Positions 18,601-26,832 of a stretch of 64,000 bases of DNA are shown in pieces. The position numbers and the translations under genes are program-made. Within the stretch, counting starts at the first letter, position 1; every line of letters begins with the position of its first letter. The stretch is from NCBI GenBank assembly GCA_021775755.1, contig JAJFHE010000039.1, positions 186,001 through 250,000 on the forward strand, given 5' to 3'. The stretch comes from Hyphomicrobiales bacterium (GTDB taxonomy: Bacteria > Pseudomonadota > Alphaproteobacteria > Rhizobiales > JAJFHB01). Under the pieces are notes generated by a model that saw only the letters and a list, made by a program, of their open reading frames with translations, was not told the DNA's origin and ran no database searches.

Positions 18601-19344
18601 GCCGGCATTGTACCAGTCGGCGCTTTCAGGCACATCGGTCTGCTCGCCCCAGGTCATCGGCGAGGCAGGCGGAAGGTCGCAATACCAGTCGTAAAACGAC
18701 ATGCAGACCCCGCCCATGAGGGAGAGATAACGTGAGCCGGCGGCATAGGATATCATCGACATGGCGGGGATTGGCGAGAATCCGATGACCCTGTCCGGGC
18801 CATGCTTGCGGGCGGTGTAGGCGTTGGCCGAGGCGATGATTTCATTGACCTCGTCCCAGCTTGACCGCACGAAACCGCCATGACCGCGCACCTTGGTGTA
18901 GGAGTTCCGCTTGGCCGGATCTTCTACAATGGACGCCCAGGCGGCAACCGGCGTGCGGAGCGCCCTGGCCTCGCGCCACAGTTTGACCAGTCTCGATCGA
19001 ACGAGCGGGTATTTCACCCGGTTGGCGGAGTACATGTACCAGGAATAGCTGGCGCCGCGGGCGCATCCGCGTGGCTCGTGATTGGGTAGATCGGGCCGCG
19101 TGCGGGGGTAGTCGGTCTGCTGGGTTTCCCAGGTGACGATCCCGCCCTTGACATAGATCTTCCATGAACACGAGCCGGTGCAGTTTACGCCGTGAGTGGA
19201 GCGGGCAATTTTGTCGTGCTGCCAGCGCGAGCGGTAGGTTTCCTCCCAGTCCCGGCTTTCGCTGGACGTCACACCGTGGCCGTCAGAAAAAGTATCGACA
19301 CTCTTTCGCGTGAGGAAATTCAGTCGGTCGAGTAAGTGCGACAT
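15598..19344 (-). CDS. narG: Respiratory nitrate reductase alpha subunit (molybdenum)
   Basis: The 1248-residue catalytic subunit, reducing nitrate to nitrite in the cytoplasm with a bis-MGD molybdenum cofactor. The FS0 cluster ligands are seen in HGVNCTGSCSW and later RGCARGASYSW, and the molybdenum-ligating aspartate lies in WYCDLPPASP, followed by TWGEQTDVPESADWY as in E. coli. The ATG at 19344 gives the canonical start MSHLLDRLNFLTRKSVDTF, lies 10 bases after the narK stop and has a GAGGA ribosome site; the ATG at 19401 would overlap narK and is rejected. Length equals E. coli NarG (1247). Confidence 0.97.
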   Translation of the reverse strand: MSHLLDRLNFLTRKSVDTFSDGHGVTSSESRDWEETYRSRWQHDKIARSTHGVNCTGSCSWKIYVKGGIVTWETQQTDYPRTRPDLPNHEPRGCARGASYSWYMYSANRVKYPLVRSRLVKLWREARALRTPVAAWASIVEDPAKRNSYTKVRGHGGFVRSSWDEVNEIIASANAYTARKHGPDRVIGFSPIPAMSMISYAAGSRYLSLMGGVCMSFYDWYCDLPPASPMTWGEQTDVPESADWYNAGFLMLWGSNVPQTRTPDAHFYTEARYKGAKSVVVSPDYSEAAKFSDLWLHPKQGTDAALAMAMGHVILREFHLDRQVGYFEDYCRRYTDMPMLVRLVKQNGHYVPERLVRASDLARNLGEKNNPEWKTVAVDATTKNIVAPNGSVGFRWGEDGKWNLEEKNGKGSDVSLQMSFIEDGDHDSVAEVAFPYFGNREHDHFEGTDHDSVLVRAVPAKKVKLKDGDALVATVFDLFAANYGLDRGIGGANVAKGFDENVPYTPAWAEKITGVPADHIITVAREFASNAEKTNGRSMVILGAGLNHWYHMDMNYRGIMNLLIMCGCVGQSGGGWSHYVGQEKLRPQTGWQPLAFGLDWARPPRHMNSTSFFYAHTDQWRYETLSVSEILSPTAPEGPWDAALIDYNVRAERMGWLPSAPQLKSNPLDIAAAAAKAKKEPKDYVAGALKSGELTMSCEDPDDPANWPRNLFVWRSNLLGSSGKGHEYFLKHLLGTTHGVMGKDLGEEGRQANKEVVWHDDAPEGKLDLLVTLDFRMSTTCVYSDIVLPTATWYEKNDLNTSDMHPFIHPLSSAADPAWEARSDWDIFKGLAKSFSEVAPEVLGVEKDTVLVPILHDTAGEIAQPFDVKDWKSGDIDPIPGKTMPNVAVIERDYPNLYKRFTALGPLMSKVGNGGKGITWNTEHEVEALGKLSGVVTEEGVTEGMPKIETDIDASEVVLMLAPETNGEVAVKAWEALSKATGRDHTHLAIPKEDEKIRFRDIVAQPRKIISSPTWSGLESEKVCYNACYTNVHELIPWRTLTGRQQLYQDHLWMRAFGEAFCVYRPPIDTKTINAVIDAKPNGNKQVVLNFITPHQKWGIHSTYSDNLLMLTLNRGGPVVWLSETDAAKADIVDNDWVEAYNVNGALVARAVVSQRMKEGTIYMYHAQEKIVNTPGAETTGNRGGIHNSVTRAITKPTHMIGGYVQQSYGFNYYGTVGSNRDEFVIVRKMEKIDWLERPLSEKVEALT

Positions 19345-19354
19345 CTGGGTGTCC

Positions 19355-22090
19355 TCAGCTTGCTGTTTGGAGTTTGGAAGCGGCAGCTCGTTGGCGTTCA
19401 ACGTCGTGCAAGGTGCCGCCGGGGCGGGTGTAGATCCACCATGTGAGCAGTGCGCAGGTGACGTAGAAAATCATGAAGCTCCACAGCGCCGCAGAGGGTG
19501 CACCGGTCATTGCGATCGATGTGCCATAGGCTTTGGGGATGAAAAACGCTCCATAAGCGGCCATGGCGGACGTGAAGCCGATGATCGCTGCACTTTCTTT
19601 TTCACCCTGGCGGTTAGCGGCTTCGCCCTTGAGATTCGGCATCGTGCGCTCAACCACCTGGTGCATGATCACCGGGATCATCTGGAAGGTTGATGCATTG
19701 CCGATACCGGTAGCGAAAAACAACACCATGAAGCAGGCGAAGAAACCCCAAAACGCGATCGGCTGATCTTTGGTGGCGATGAAGTAAAGTACGCCACCGA
19801 CCGCGACTATCATCAGGATAAAGGTCCAGAAAGTCACGCGGCCACCACCCCAGCGGTCGGCAACCCAGCCCGTCGCGGCGCGCGACAGCGCACCGATCAG
19901 CGGTCCAAGGAAGACGAAGTTCAGTGAGTCGACCTCAGGGAACTGAGTTTTCGTCAGCAGTGGGAACCCGGCCGAATAGCCGATGAAGGATCCAAAGGTG
20001 CCCGTGTAGAGCCAGCACATGATCCAATTGTCCTTGCGCCCGAAAATCACGGCCTGATCGCGGAACGAGGATTTGGCGGACGCAATGTCGTTCATGCCGA
20101 ACCAGGCGAATGCGGTGGCAAGGATCAGGAACGGCACCCAGATAAAGCCGGCATTTTGAACCCAAAGCTTGCTTGTTTCATCGACTTGCTGAGGTTCGCC
20201 GCCAAGCGCGCCGAACACACTCGCGGTGATGACGATCGGCACGAGAAACTGCATGACGGATACGCCCGCATTGCCGAGCCCCGCATTCAGCGCGAGCGCA
20301 TTGCCCTTTTCCTTTTTCGGGAAGAAGAAGCTGATATTGGACATTGAAGAGGCGAAGTTGCCGCCACCCAGCCCGCACAGCAGCGCCAGAACCAGGAAGA
20401 TAAAGTAAGGCGTTTCGGGATCCTGCACGGCGTAACCGATGCCTAACGCCGGCACCAGCAGCGATGCCGTGGTCAGCGTGGTCCACAAACGTCCCCCGAA
20501 AATCGGCACCATGAAGGAATAGAATATCCTCAAGGTCGCGCCTGACAGGCCCGGCAAAGCGGCCAGCCAGAAGAGTTCGTCGGTCGCATAGGTAAAGCCA
20601 ATGCTTGGCAGCTTGGCCACGACCACACTCCACACGAGCCACACTGAAAATGCGAGCAGCAGGCTGGGGATCGATATCCAAAGGTTTCGCGTGGCAATGG
20701 CCTTGCCTTCTTTTTCCCAGAACTCGATGTCGTCCGGTCTCCAGTCCTGAAGCAGTTTCGATCTGCTGGGGTGTTGCTTTACATCGTGGATCGTTTGCAT
20801 TTCCGGCAATTCCGGCAGGGTGCTGAGTTCCTTGCCGAGCGCGGCTTTTTCCATCGCGCGGATGGAGAAGTGCATCCACAACAACGCCACTGCGACGATT
20901 AGGAAAAGCAGCATGAAGCAACTTGTCCACACGCCGGTGACGTCATTCATTACGCCAAAGGCGATTGGCAGAACAAACCCGCCGAGACCGCCGATCATGC
21001 CCACCAGGCCACCCACGGACCCAACATTGCCGGGGTAGTAGACGGGGATGTGCTTGTAGACGGCGGCCTTGCCCAGCGACATGAAGAAGCCGAGCACGAA
21101 AATGGTGATCACGAAGGGCACCAGACCCATTTCAGTCGAGAAGGAGATCGGCCCCTCAATGCCGTGAATAATGTATTCGGTGTGCGGATAGGACAGCATG
21201 AAGGTGCAAAGGGCCGACACGCCGAATGTCCAGTACATCACCATTCGGGCGCCGTATTTGTCCGAAAGATGACCGCCATAGGCGCGGAAGATACTGGCTG
21301 GGACCGAGTAGACGGCGGCGAGAATGCCGGCGGTTCTGATATCAAGATCGTAAACCCCGATCAGATAGCGCGGGAGCCACAGAGCCAAGGCCACAAATGC
21401 GCCAAAAACGAAGAAATAGTAGATCGCAAAGCGCCAGACCTGGATGTTTTTCAAAGGTTCCAGCTCCATCATGGTGGAGCGGTGTTTCAAGCCCTTTGCA
21501 CGCCGCTCGAGGAGCGCCGGGTCTTCTTTTGTGAAAATATAGAACAACACCGCAACGATAGCGAGAACGACCGAATAGATTTGCGCGGTTTGCTGCCATC
21601 CGAATGCAACCAGCAGAAACGGAGCACCGAAGCTTGTTACGGCTGCGCCAAAGTTGCCGACGCCGAAAATGCCGAGCGCGGTACCTTGTTTTTCGGACGG
21701 ATACCATTTCGAGATGTAGGCGATGCCGACAGCAAAGGAGCCGCCCGCCAGTCCGACACCAAGCGCTGCGACCAGAAACCATTCATAGGTCGACACGGTG
21801 GAAAGCAGCCACACCGCGATGGCGGAAGCAAGCATGACCAAGGAGAATACGCGCCGCCCGCCATACTGGTCTGTCCAGATCCCGAGGAAAATTCGGCTCA
21901 CGGAGCCGGTCAGGATCGGCGTTGCGACGAGCAGTCCGAACTGCGTTTCGTTCAGACCAAGATCGGCTTTGATGCGCACACCGATAATTGCAAAAATCGT
22001 CCAAACGGCAAAACACACCGCAAAGGCGAAAGTGCTCATCCCAAGCGCGGTATTCTGCTGGGTCCGTGTAACGCCCGCGAGATTGTTCAT
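19355..22090 (-). CDS. narK: Fused NarK1-NarK2 nitrate/nitrite transporter
   Basis: A 911-residue inner membrane protein made of two complete MFS transporters of the nitrate/nitrite porter family. The N-terminal half (about 1-420) starts with ALGMSTFAFAVCFAVWTIF and resembles NarK1 (proton-coupled nitrate uptake). A soluble linker (about 425-475, DWRPDDIEFWEKEGK) leads to the second half (about 475-905), which resembles NarK2 (nitrate/nitrite exchange). Both nitrate signature regions are visible (GVGNFGAAVTSFGAP; GLGGGNFASSMSNISFF). A fused NarK is known from Paracoccus. It is the first gene of the operon, 81 bases downstream of an FNR box. Confidence 0.95.
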   Translation of the reverse strand: MNNLAGVTRTQQNTALGMSTFAFAVCFAVWTIFAIIGVRIKADLGLNETQFGLLVATPILTGSVSRIFLGIWTDQYGGRRVFSLVMLASAIAVWLLSTVSTYEWFLVAALGVGLAGGSFAVGIAYISKWYPSEKQGTALGIFGVGNFGAAVTSFGAPFLLVAFGWQQTAQIYSVVLAIVAVLFYIFTKEDPALLERRAKGLKHRSTMMELEPLKNIQVWRFAIYYFFVFGAFVALALWLPRYLIGVYDLDIRTAGILAAVYSVPASIFRAYGGHLSDKYGARMVMYWTFGVSALCTFMLSYPHTEYIIHGIEGPISFSTEMGLVPFVITIFVLGFFMSLGKAAVYKHIPVYYPGNVGSVGGLVGMIGGLGGFVLPIAFGVMNDVTGVWTSCFMLLFLIVAVALLWMHFSIRAMEKAALGKELSTLPELPEMQTIHDVKQHPSRSKLLQDWRPDDIEFWEKEGKAIATRNLWISIPSLLLAFSVWLVWSVVVAKLPSIGFTYATDELFWLAALPGLSGATLRIFYSFMVPIFGGRLWTTLTTASLLVPALGIGYAVQDPETPYFIFLVLALLCGLGGGNFASSMSNISFFFPKKEKGNALALNAGLGNAGVSVMQFLVPIVITASVFGALGGEPQQVDETSKLWVQNAGFIWVPFLILATAFAWFGMNDIASAKSSFRDQAVIFGRKDNWIMCWLYTGTFGSFIGYSAGFPLLTKTQFPEVDSLNFVFLGPLIGALSRAATGWVADRWGGGRVTFWTFILMIVAVGGVLYFIATKDQPIAFWGFFACFMVLFFATGIGNASTFQMIPVIMHQVVERTMPNLKGEAANRQGEKESAAIIGFTSAMAAYGAFFIPKAYGTSIAMTGAPSAALWSFMIFYVTCALLTWWIYTRPGGTLHDVERQRAAASKLQTAS

Positions 22091-22170
22091 CAGAGAGTCC
22101 CCATGAGTGCAAGCTGAGTTTGGTTTCCGTTGAAGTTGAAAGACCTTGTCTTCAGTGGCCCAAATTATCC

Positions 22171-22184
22171 TTGATCTAAATCAA
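22171..22184. promoter_or_regulatory. FNR box of the nar operon
   Basis: TTGATCTAAATCAA is a perfect match to TTGAT-N4-ATCAA. It lies 81 bases before narK, so the operon should be induced by an FNR-type regulator without oxygen. It is 28 bases from the left end of the IS6-family remnant, so the insertion narrowly spared the promoter. Confidence 0.85.
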
Positions 22185-22211
22185 TTCTCTGCCGGCACGA
22201 CGAAGAAATTT

Positions 22212-22930
22212 GGCGTCGTTGCATAAACTGAAGATGGTGCGAGGCTCTGGGAGGGCGCTATCAGGGGAAACTGGCTTGAACCGGTGCATCTGATTTCATT
22301 GCGCCACCGGATGAGAACGCCCTTCCGTTCTTTCATATTTTCCCAGACATCATCCGCCTGGCGGTGATGAAGTTTGTGCACTTCCCCTGGTCGTTACGCC
22401 AGGTTGAAGATTTACTCTACCGTTGCAGAATTGACTTCAGCTACGAGACCGTGCGCTCCTTGTGGAACCGGTCCGGACCGATGTTCGCAGCAGAGATCAG
22501 AATGAGGCGATCAGCGCCGGTGCAAGACAAGACGCAGTGGCGTTGGCATCTGAATAATGTTTACGCGTGGATCAACGGTGAGGCCCACTACCTCTGGCGG
22601 GCCCTCGAAGCATTTGTCGCCAAGAAGCGAAATCACAAAGCCGCACTGACGTTCTCGAGGAAAGCAATGAAGCGGCACGGCCGGCTGGAATTGATCGTGA
22701 CCGACCGCCTTCGCTCCCAGACCGTTTCCATATGAACCCGAAACGGTCCAAGGTGCGGCGATGAACGCCATCGGGAATGCACAACTTCAACAGACCTGCC
22801 GTTGGCTGAACAATCGGACCGAAAACCGCCATCAACTGTTTCGACGACGGGAAACAGCGATGGCCAAGTTCAGACGCACCTCATGGCTTCAGAGGCGCAG
22901 TTTTGGACTGCTGGCAGAGGTCCGTCCCGA
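22212..22930 (+). pseudogene. IS6-family transposase remnant, frameshifted and 3'-truncated
   Basis: The left end GGCGTCGTTGCATAAACTG resembles IS6-type terminal repeats. From 22331 the plus strand encodes the start of an IS6/IS240-type transposase: FPDIIRLAVMKFVHFPWSLR, then YETVRSLW, then KTQWRWHLNNVYAWINGE (first DDE aspartate replaced by asparagine), then LELIVTDRLRS. The frame then breaks at an inserted hairpin (22720-22750) and continues in another frame from about 22761 as TCRWLNNRTENRHQLFRRRE and TSWLQRRSFG. The last about 30 residues and the right terminal repeat were not found. The element is inactive. Confidence 0.85.
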
Positions 22931-22995
22931 GTTGGGGGCCACAAATGAAATTTCCGGTGATTCAGACGCTTTTCGCCTGATTAGGAAAAGTGCCT

Positions 22996-23628
22996 TCATT
23001 CTGTCAGTTGATGCTCAAGTTCATCGCGGCGATCAGGATGCTTTTCGCCTTCGCCATCGAGACGTGAAAGAAGGGCGACCATTTCGGTGATCATCTGAGC
23101 TTCGCGATTTATCGATTGGCGGAGATTGTGACGCAGCCCGACGCCATCGAACGTGAACATGATCATGTGTGCCAGAGCGAGAAAATCGACCGAAGATGCT
23201 GATTCTGACCTAAACGTGTCTGACAGGACTTGCGCGATTTTGTGCTCGGTCCAGCGCAGCAGTTCAGGATTGTATTTGTCCTGTGGCGTGGCGGTCGCGA
23301 GTGCCTGCACAAGGGTCGTTGTAAGTCCGCGGGTGTCGTGGGGAATGTATTTCCACAGTCCCTCAAGGAGGCTGGTGAGCTTCTGTTCAACGGTGGTCTT
23401 GTCCGCTACCGCTTGCTCCAGGTCCAGTATCTGACGTTTGAACCAGGGCTCATAAACAGCAAGAACGATCTCGAGCTTGGACTGAAAGTAGACGTAGACA
23501 TTCGACGGTGCGGTTCCGGCCCGCCGGGCAATCTTGCTTATCGTCGCTTTCACATAGCCGTTCTCGGCGAACTCCTGTTCCGCTGCCAGGAGAATGGCGT
23601 CATGCACAGCCTGTCTTTTTACCCGCAC
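22996..23628 (-). CDS. TetR-family regulator of the pyridine-type catabolic unit
   Basis: A 210-residue TetR regulator. The N-terminal DNA-binding domain (about 5-55) has the helix-turn-helix ATISKIARRAGTAPSNVYVYF; the remaining helices form the ligand domain, with no recognised ligand class. The start is GTG with a GAGG 12 bases upstream. It diverges from the NicX-like dioxygenase, and the 154-base gap holds two matching dyads bracketing a good promoter, so it most likely represses the downstream dioxygenase, hydroxylase and transporter genes until its inducer binds. Confidence 0.92.
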   Translation of the reverse strand: MRVKRQAVHDAILLAAEQEFAENGYVKATISKIARRAGTAPSNVYVYFQSKLEIVLAVYEPWFKRQILDLEQAVADKTTVEQKLTSLLEGLWKYIPHDTRGLTTTLVQALATATPQDKYNPELLRWTEHKIAQVLSDTFRSESASSVDFLALAHMIMFTFDGVGLRHNLRQSINREAQMITEMVALLSRLDGEGEKHPDRRDELEHQLTE

Positions 23629-23663
23629 CCGAATATACCTCAGTTATGGCTTTCCTATATTAG

Positions 23664-23676
23664 CGAACGTCATTCG
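23664..23676. promoter_or_regulatory. TetR operator dyad 1
   Basis: CGAA-CGTCA-TTCG, preceded by TAG. It lies 3 bases upstream of the -35 element and is repeated at 23711-23723. Assignment to the adjacent TetR protein is inferred. Confidence 0.68.
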
Positions 23677-23679
23677 GTA

Positions 23680-23708
23680 TTGACAAGGTGGTATTTGTAC
23701 ATTTTAAT
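23680..23708 (+). promoter_or_regulatory. Sigma-70 promoter of the dioxygenase unit
   Basis: TTGACA at 23680-23685, a 17-base spacer, and TTTAAT at 23703-23708 (five of six to consensus). It is flanked on both sides by the CGAA-N5-TTCG dyads, so repression by occupancy is likely. Transcript start would fall inside the second dyad, about 65 bases before the first gene. Confidence 0.72.
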
Positions 23709-23710
23709 AG

Positions 23711-23723
23711 CGAACATAATTCG
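23711..23723. promoter_or_regulatory. TetR operator dyad 2
   Basis: CGAA-CATAA-TTCG, again preceded by TAG and located at the predicted transcription start. The two dyads are offset by 47 bases and share TAGCGAAC at the left and ATTCG at the right. Confidence 0.68.
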
Positions 23724-23782
23724 TTTATGATCGGTGCTGGCATAACGAAAGACAATCCGGTCGATATTGAGGAGGGGATCCC

Positions 23783-24859
23783 ATGGAATCGTCAATCCGC
23801 ACGCAGGAAGTCAATCCGGCGAAAATGACCATGCTGTTCAAGAAGCAGTTTGAACTGTGCAAGGTCGAAGAAGGTCAAACGGTGGCGATCGTCTCTGATC
23901 TGGGCACGCGCCGCGAGTACATCCAGGCAGCTTTTGCGGCGGCCGACGAAATCGGCGTAGACATCTACGAGATGTGCGTCAACATGATCCCGGGCTGGAC
24001 GAAAGTCGGCGTGCCCACGATCGGCAAGTGCAAGGGCACTTTAGAAGCGCTGATGGCGTGCGACATGGTCCTGATTTTCCATGTACCGCTGTTTGCCGCC
24101 TGGCTCAGGAAGGTCATGGACAACAAGGTCCGCGTCCAGATGATTATCGATGCGCCTGACGATCTGGAGCAGTTGCAGTCGCCTCCGGGCCTGAAGGAAG
24201 CGGTGTTGCACGCGCACAAAATCTACGAGAACACCAAGGATATCCACGTTACCAGCAAGGCCGGTACCGACCTGCATTACTCGCGTGGCGAATATCCGGT
24301 GATGAGCCAGTACGGCATGGCAGATGAGCCCGGTCGCTTCGATCACTGGGGCGTCGGCCTCATTCACACCTTCCCGAACGAAGGCAGTTCCCGTGGAACC
24401 GTGGTCATTCAACCGGGCGACATCGTCATATTACCCTACTGTCGCTATGTGGTGGATCCCATCCACCTGACGATCGAAGAAGGCCATGTGACTAATATCG
24501 AAGGCGGCCTTGATGCTGCTTTGATGCGGGAATGGCTGAAAGACGGCGAAGATTTCGAAGGTGACCGGGACCCTTATGCCGTGTCGCATCTTGGCTGGGG
24601 CATGAACCCGCAGTGCCGGTGGGATTCGATTGCACTTTATGGCGATGGTCCCGAGCGCAGCCGCGCCGCCTCGCGCTGCTTCCCGGGCAACTTCCTGTTC
24701 TCCACCGGTCCGAACTCGCAAGGTGGCGGCAAGCGCACGACCCGGGGACACTACGACGTTCCGATGCGCGATTGCACGATTGCCGTGGATGGCAAGGTTG
24801 TTGTCGAAGAGGGGCGCCTCACGGATCCTAAGATGATTGTGCCACGGGTTCCGCGCTAA
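23783..24859 (+). CDS. NicX-like 2,5-dihydroxypyridine dioxygenase homologue
   Basis: A 358-residue protein of the NicX / aminopeptidase-T-like family. In Pseudomonas NicX, Fe(II) is held by His265, His318 and Asp320, and the enzyme opens 2,5-dihydroxypyridine to N-formylmaleamate. Equivalent residues are visible with nearly the same spacing: H269 (AVSHLGWGMNP), H323 and D325 (RGHYDVPM). The N-terminal half contains a Rossmann-like part (GQTVAIVSDLGTRREYIQAA). It is the first gene of a TetR-controlled unit with a molybdenum hydroxylase and a formamidase-like hydrolase, which supports a ring-cleaving role on a hydroxylated N-heterocycle. The exact substrate is open, since the family also includes annotated leucyl aminopeptidases. 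A GAGGAGGGG ribosome site precedes the ATG. Confidence 0.82.
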   Translation: MESSIRTQEVNPAKMTMLFKKQFELCKVEEGQTVAIVSDLGTRREYIQAAFAAADEIGVDIYEMCVNMIPGWTKVGVPTIGKCKGTLEALMACDMVLIFHVPLFAAWLRKVMDNKVRVQMIIDAPDDLEQLQSPPGLKEAVLHAHKIYENTKDIHVTSKAGTDLHYSRGEYPVMSQYGMADEPGRFDHWGVGLIHTFPNEGSSRGTVVIQPGDIVILPYCRYVVDPIHLTIEEGHVTNIEGGLDAALMREWLKDGEDFEGDRDPYAVSHLGWGMNPQCRWDSIALYGDGPERSRAASRCFPGNFLFSTGPNSQGGGKRTTRGHYDVPMRDCTIAVDGKVVVEEGRLTDPKMIVPRVPR

Positions 24860-24892
24860 ACTCGTACACAGATCAGATACGAGGAGCCGCCG

Positions 24893-26356
24893 ATGCGTCT
24901 GGACGGGAACTTTGAGGTCAACGCTCCCCGGACAGTTGTCTGGGAACGGATCACCGATCCAGCTTTGATGGTGGGTTGCATTCCTGGCTGTGAGGAAATC
25001 GAACAGGTCGATGCGAAAAACTACAAGGCAGTTGTCGCGGTTTCTCTTGGTATCATAAAAGCCAGATTCCACCTGGCTGTCCAGATCACCGGCGAAGATC
25101 CGCCCAATGCAATCCACGCCACTACCAGCGGTGAGGAAGGTACGCGGGCGAGCACGGTGTCGGCTGCAAACGTCGTTACCTTGAGTGAAGTTGCGCCCGA
25201 CAAGACCCGCGTTGAGTACGTATCGGAAGTTTCCCTGTCCGGCCGGCTAGGCAAGTACGGCCTCGGCATGATGCGCAAACGCGCAACTGCGATGAGCGAT
25301 GAATTTGCGGCGAACTTCAGGCGTAAACTCGAAGGTGCGCCTGAGCCCGCTACAGCCGCGGCGCCATCGAAGGGCGAAGGTGCACGATGGCGCGGTGTTT
25401 TAGGTTGGCTGGGCGTTGGTACTGCCACCGACCGGCCGGATGCGGGCGGTTCTGAAACCCGTTCGCCATCGTCCGAGCCAATGCAGTCGGCGCGCGTCAA
25501 TGCCGACCGGAGCGTGCTGCGGCCGGCAACAGTCGATGACGCCATCGGAATGCTGTCGGAGCGTGCTCAGTCCTATCCCCTGTCGGGCGGGGCAACCTTG
25601 ATAGCAATGAAGAATGCCGGGCTGGTCGACGCACAAAGGTTTGTGAGCCTGGAGGCGATCGAAGAATTGTGCGGCATCGAGCAACGCCCTGACGGAAGCA
25701 TTCGCATAGGCGCAATGGCCCGGCACCGCGATACCGCCGCGTGCGAGCATCTGACCGGCACGCTGGAAGTGGTGCGCCAGGCCGCGTCGGTTATCGCCAA
25801 TCCCGTGGTACGAAATATGGGAACGATAGGTGGATCGCTCGCCAACGCCGACCCTGCCGCCGACTACCTCCCGGCACTGGTCTGCACCGATGCCCAAGTT
25901 GAAATCGCCGGGGCACAGGGGCGCCGGCGCGTTGCGATCGGCGAGTTTCTCACGGACTGGTACACGACCGCGCTGGAAATGTCGGAGCTCATCACCGCGA
26001 TAGAACTTCCAGCCGCCCGGGGAGGCTATTCCGCCTACCGCAAAGTGGCGCGGGTGTCCGGGGATTTTGCGACTGCCTCCTGTGCTGTGTCGGCCAAGTT
26101 TGATGATCCGACACCGCGCGCAGGTCTCGCGATCGGTGCCTGCGGTCCTTATCCGGTTCGCGATCGTGCGGCCGAGAAGGTGCTGTCGGAGAGTGCGATG
26201 AACGATGATGATGTTGCGGCGTTTGCAGCGAGACTGGTGGCGCTCTCGGATCCGATCGATGATGTGCGCGGTAGTGCGGATTATCGGCGGCTTCTGATCC
26301 CACGACTTGTCGCGGAAGCTCTGGCGGGTCTGGCGGCCGGGCGGGAGGCTGCGTAA
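24893..26356 (+). CDS. CoxG domain fused to FAD subunit of a molybdenum hydroxylase
   Basis: A 487-residue fusion. Residues 1-148 are a CoxG/SRPBCC domain (MRLDGNFEVNAPRTVVWERI, then MVGCIPGCEEIEQVD). Residues 149-203 are a linker containing the hydrophobic stretch ARWRGVLGWLGVG. Residues 204-487 are the CoxM/CutM-type FAD-binding subunit, with SGGATLIAMKNAG (about 231) and VRNMGTIGGSLANADPAAD (about 306) contacting FAD. Normally CoxG is a separate protein thought to link molybdenum CO dehydrogenases to the membrane and quinone. Here it is covalently joined to the flavin subunit, the point where electrons leave the enzyme. It is followed with a one-base overlap by the Fe-S subunit. Confidence 0.9.
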   Translation: MRLDGNFEVNAPRTVVWERITDPALMVGCIPGCEEIEQVDAKNYKAVVAVSLGIIKARFHLAVQITGEDPPNAIHATTSGEEGTRASTVSAANVVTLSEVAPDKTRVEYVSEVSLSGRLGKYGLGMMRKRATAMSDEFAANFRRKLEGAPEPATAAAPSKGEGARWRGVLGWLGVGTATDRPDAGGSETRSPSSEPMQSARVNADRSVLRPATVDDAIGMLSERAQSYPLSGGATLIAMKNAGLVDAQRFVSLEAIEELCGIEQRPDGSIRIGAMARHRDTAACEHLTGTLEVVRQAASVIANPVVRNMGTIGGSLANADPAADYLPALVCTDAQVEIAGAQGRRRVAIGEFLTDWYTTALEMSELITAIELPAARGGYSAYRKVARVSGDFATASCAVSAKFDDPTPRAGLAIGACGPYPVRDRAAEKVLSESAMNDDDVAAFAARLVALSDPIDDVRGSADYRRLLIPRLVAEALAGLAAGREAA

Positions 26357-26832
26357 TGGCGGATCGCGAAAAGCTCAACCTGACGGTCAATAGCGACAAC
26401 GCAACGGTCGACGCGGATGCGGGTGCAACGTTACTCACAGTCTTGCGCGACGAGTTGCGGATCCTCAGTCCCAAGCGAGGCTGCAATCAAGGCGTATGCG
26501 GTTCCTGTACGGTGCTGATCGACGGGACACCGCAAAGATCCTGTCTGACACTGGCGGTCACTTGCGAGGGCAAACCTGTACAAACGGTCGATGGTTTCGA
26601 CGCCGATACGAAAATGGCTTTGCTGCGCGATCAGTTTCAGCAAAACGGAGCGGTTCAGTGCGGGTTCTGTACGAGCGGGATGCTGATTTCCGCCTGGCAT
26701 TTGCTGCAGGAAGACGGTGCCCTGTCCAGGGAGGACATTAACGCCGGCTTGTCTGGTAATCTCTGCCGTTGCACCGGGTATCAGAAGATCGTCGACAGCG
26801 TGGCTGCAGCCTCAAAGGAGGCTTCGTCATGA
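26356..26832 (+). CDS. [2Fe-2S] subunit of molybdenum hydroxylase (cluster 1)
   Basis: A 158-residue subunit with two [2Fe-2S] clusters, passing electrons from molybdopterin to FAD. The N-terminal plant-type cluster is in RGCNQGVCGSCTVLIDG with one more cysteine in RSCLTLAV. The C-terminal helical cluster is in VQCGFCTSGM and NLCRCTGYQK. Length is normal for the family. Its ATG overlaps the FAD-subunit stop by one base, and its own stop overlaps the start of the large subunit (ATGA). Confidence 0.95.
   Translation: MADREKLNLTVNSDNATVDADAGATLLTVLRDELRILSPKRGCNQGVCGSCTVLIDGTPQRSCLTLAVTCEGKPVQTVDGFDADTKMALLRDQFQQNGAVQCGFCTSGMLISAWHLLQEDGALSREDINAGLSGNLCRCTGYQKIVDSVAAASKEASS

Noticed and set aside
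26769-26828. Earlier ATG for the cluster 1 large subunit
   Set aside because: It lies inside the Fe-S gene. The ATG at 26829 overlaps the stop and has a strong AAGGAGG site.
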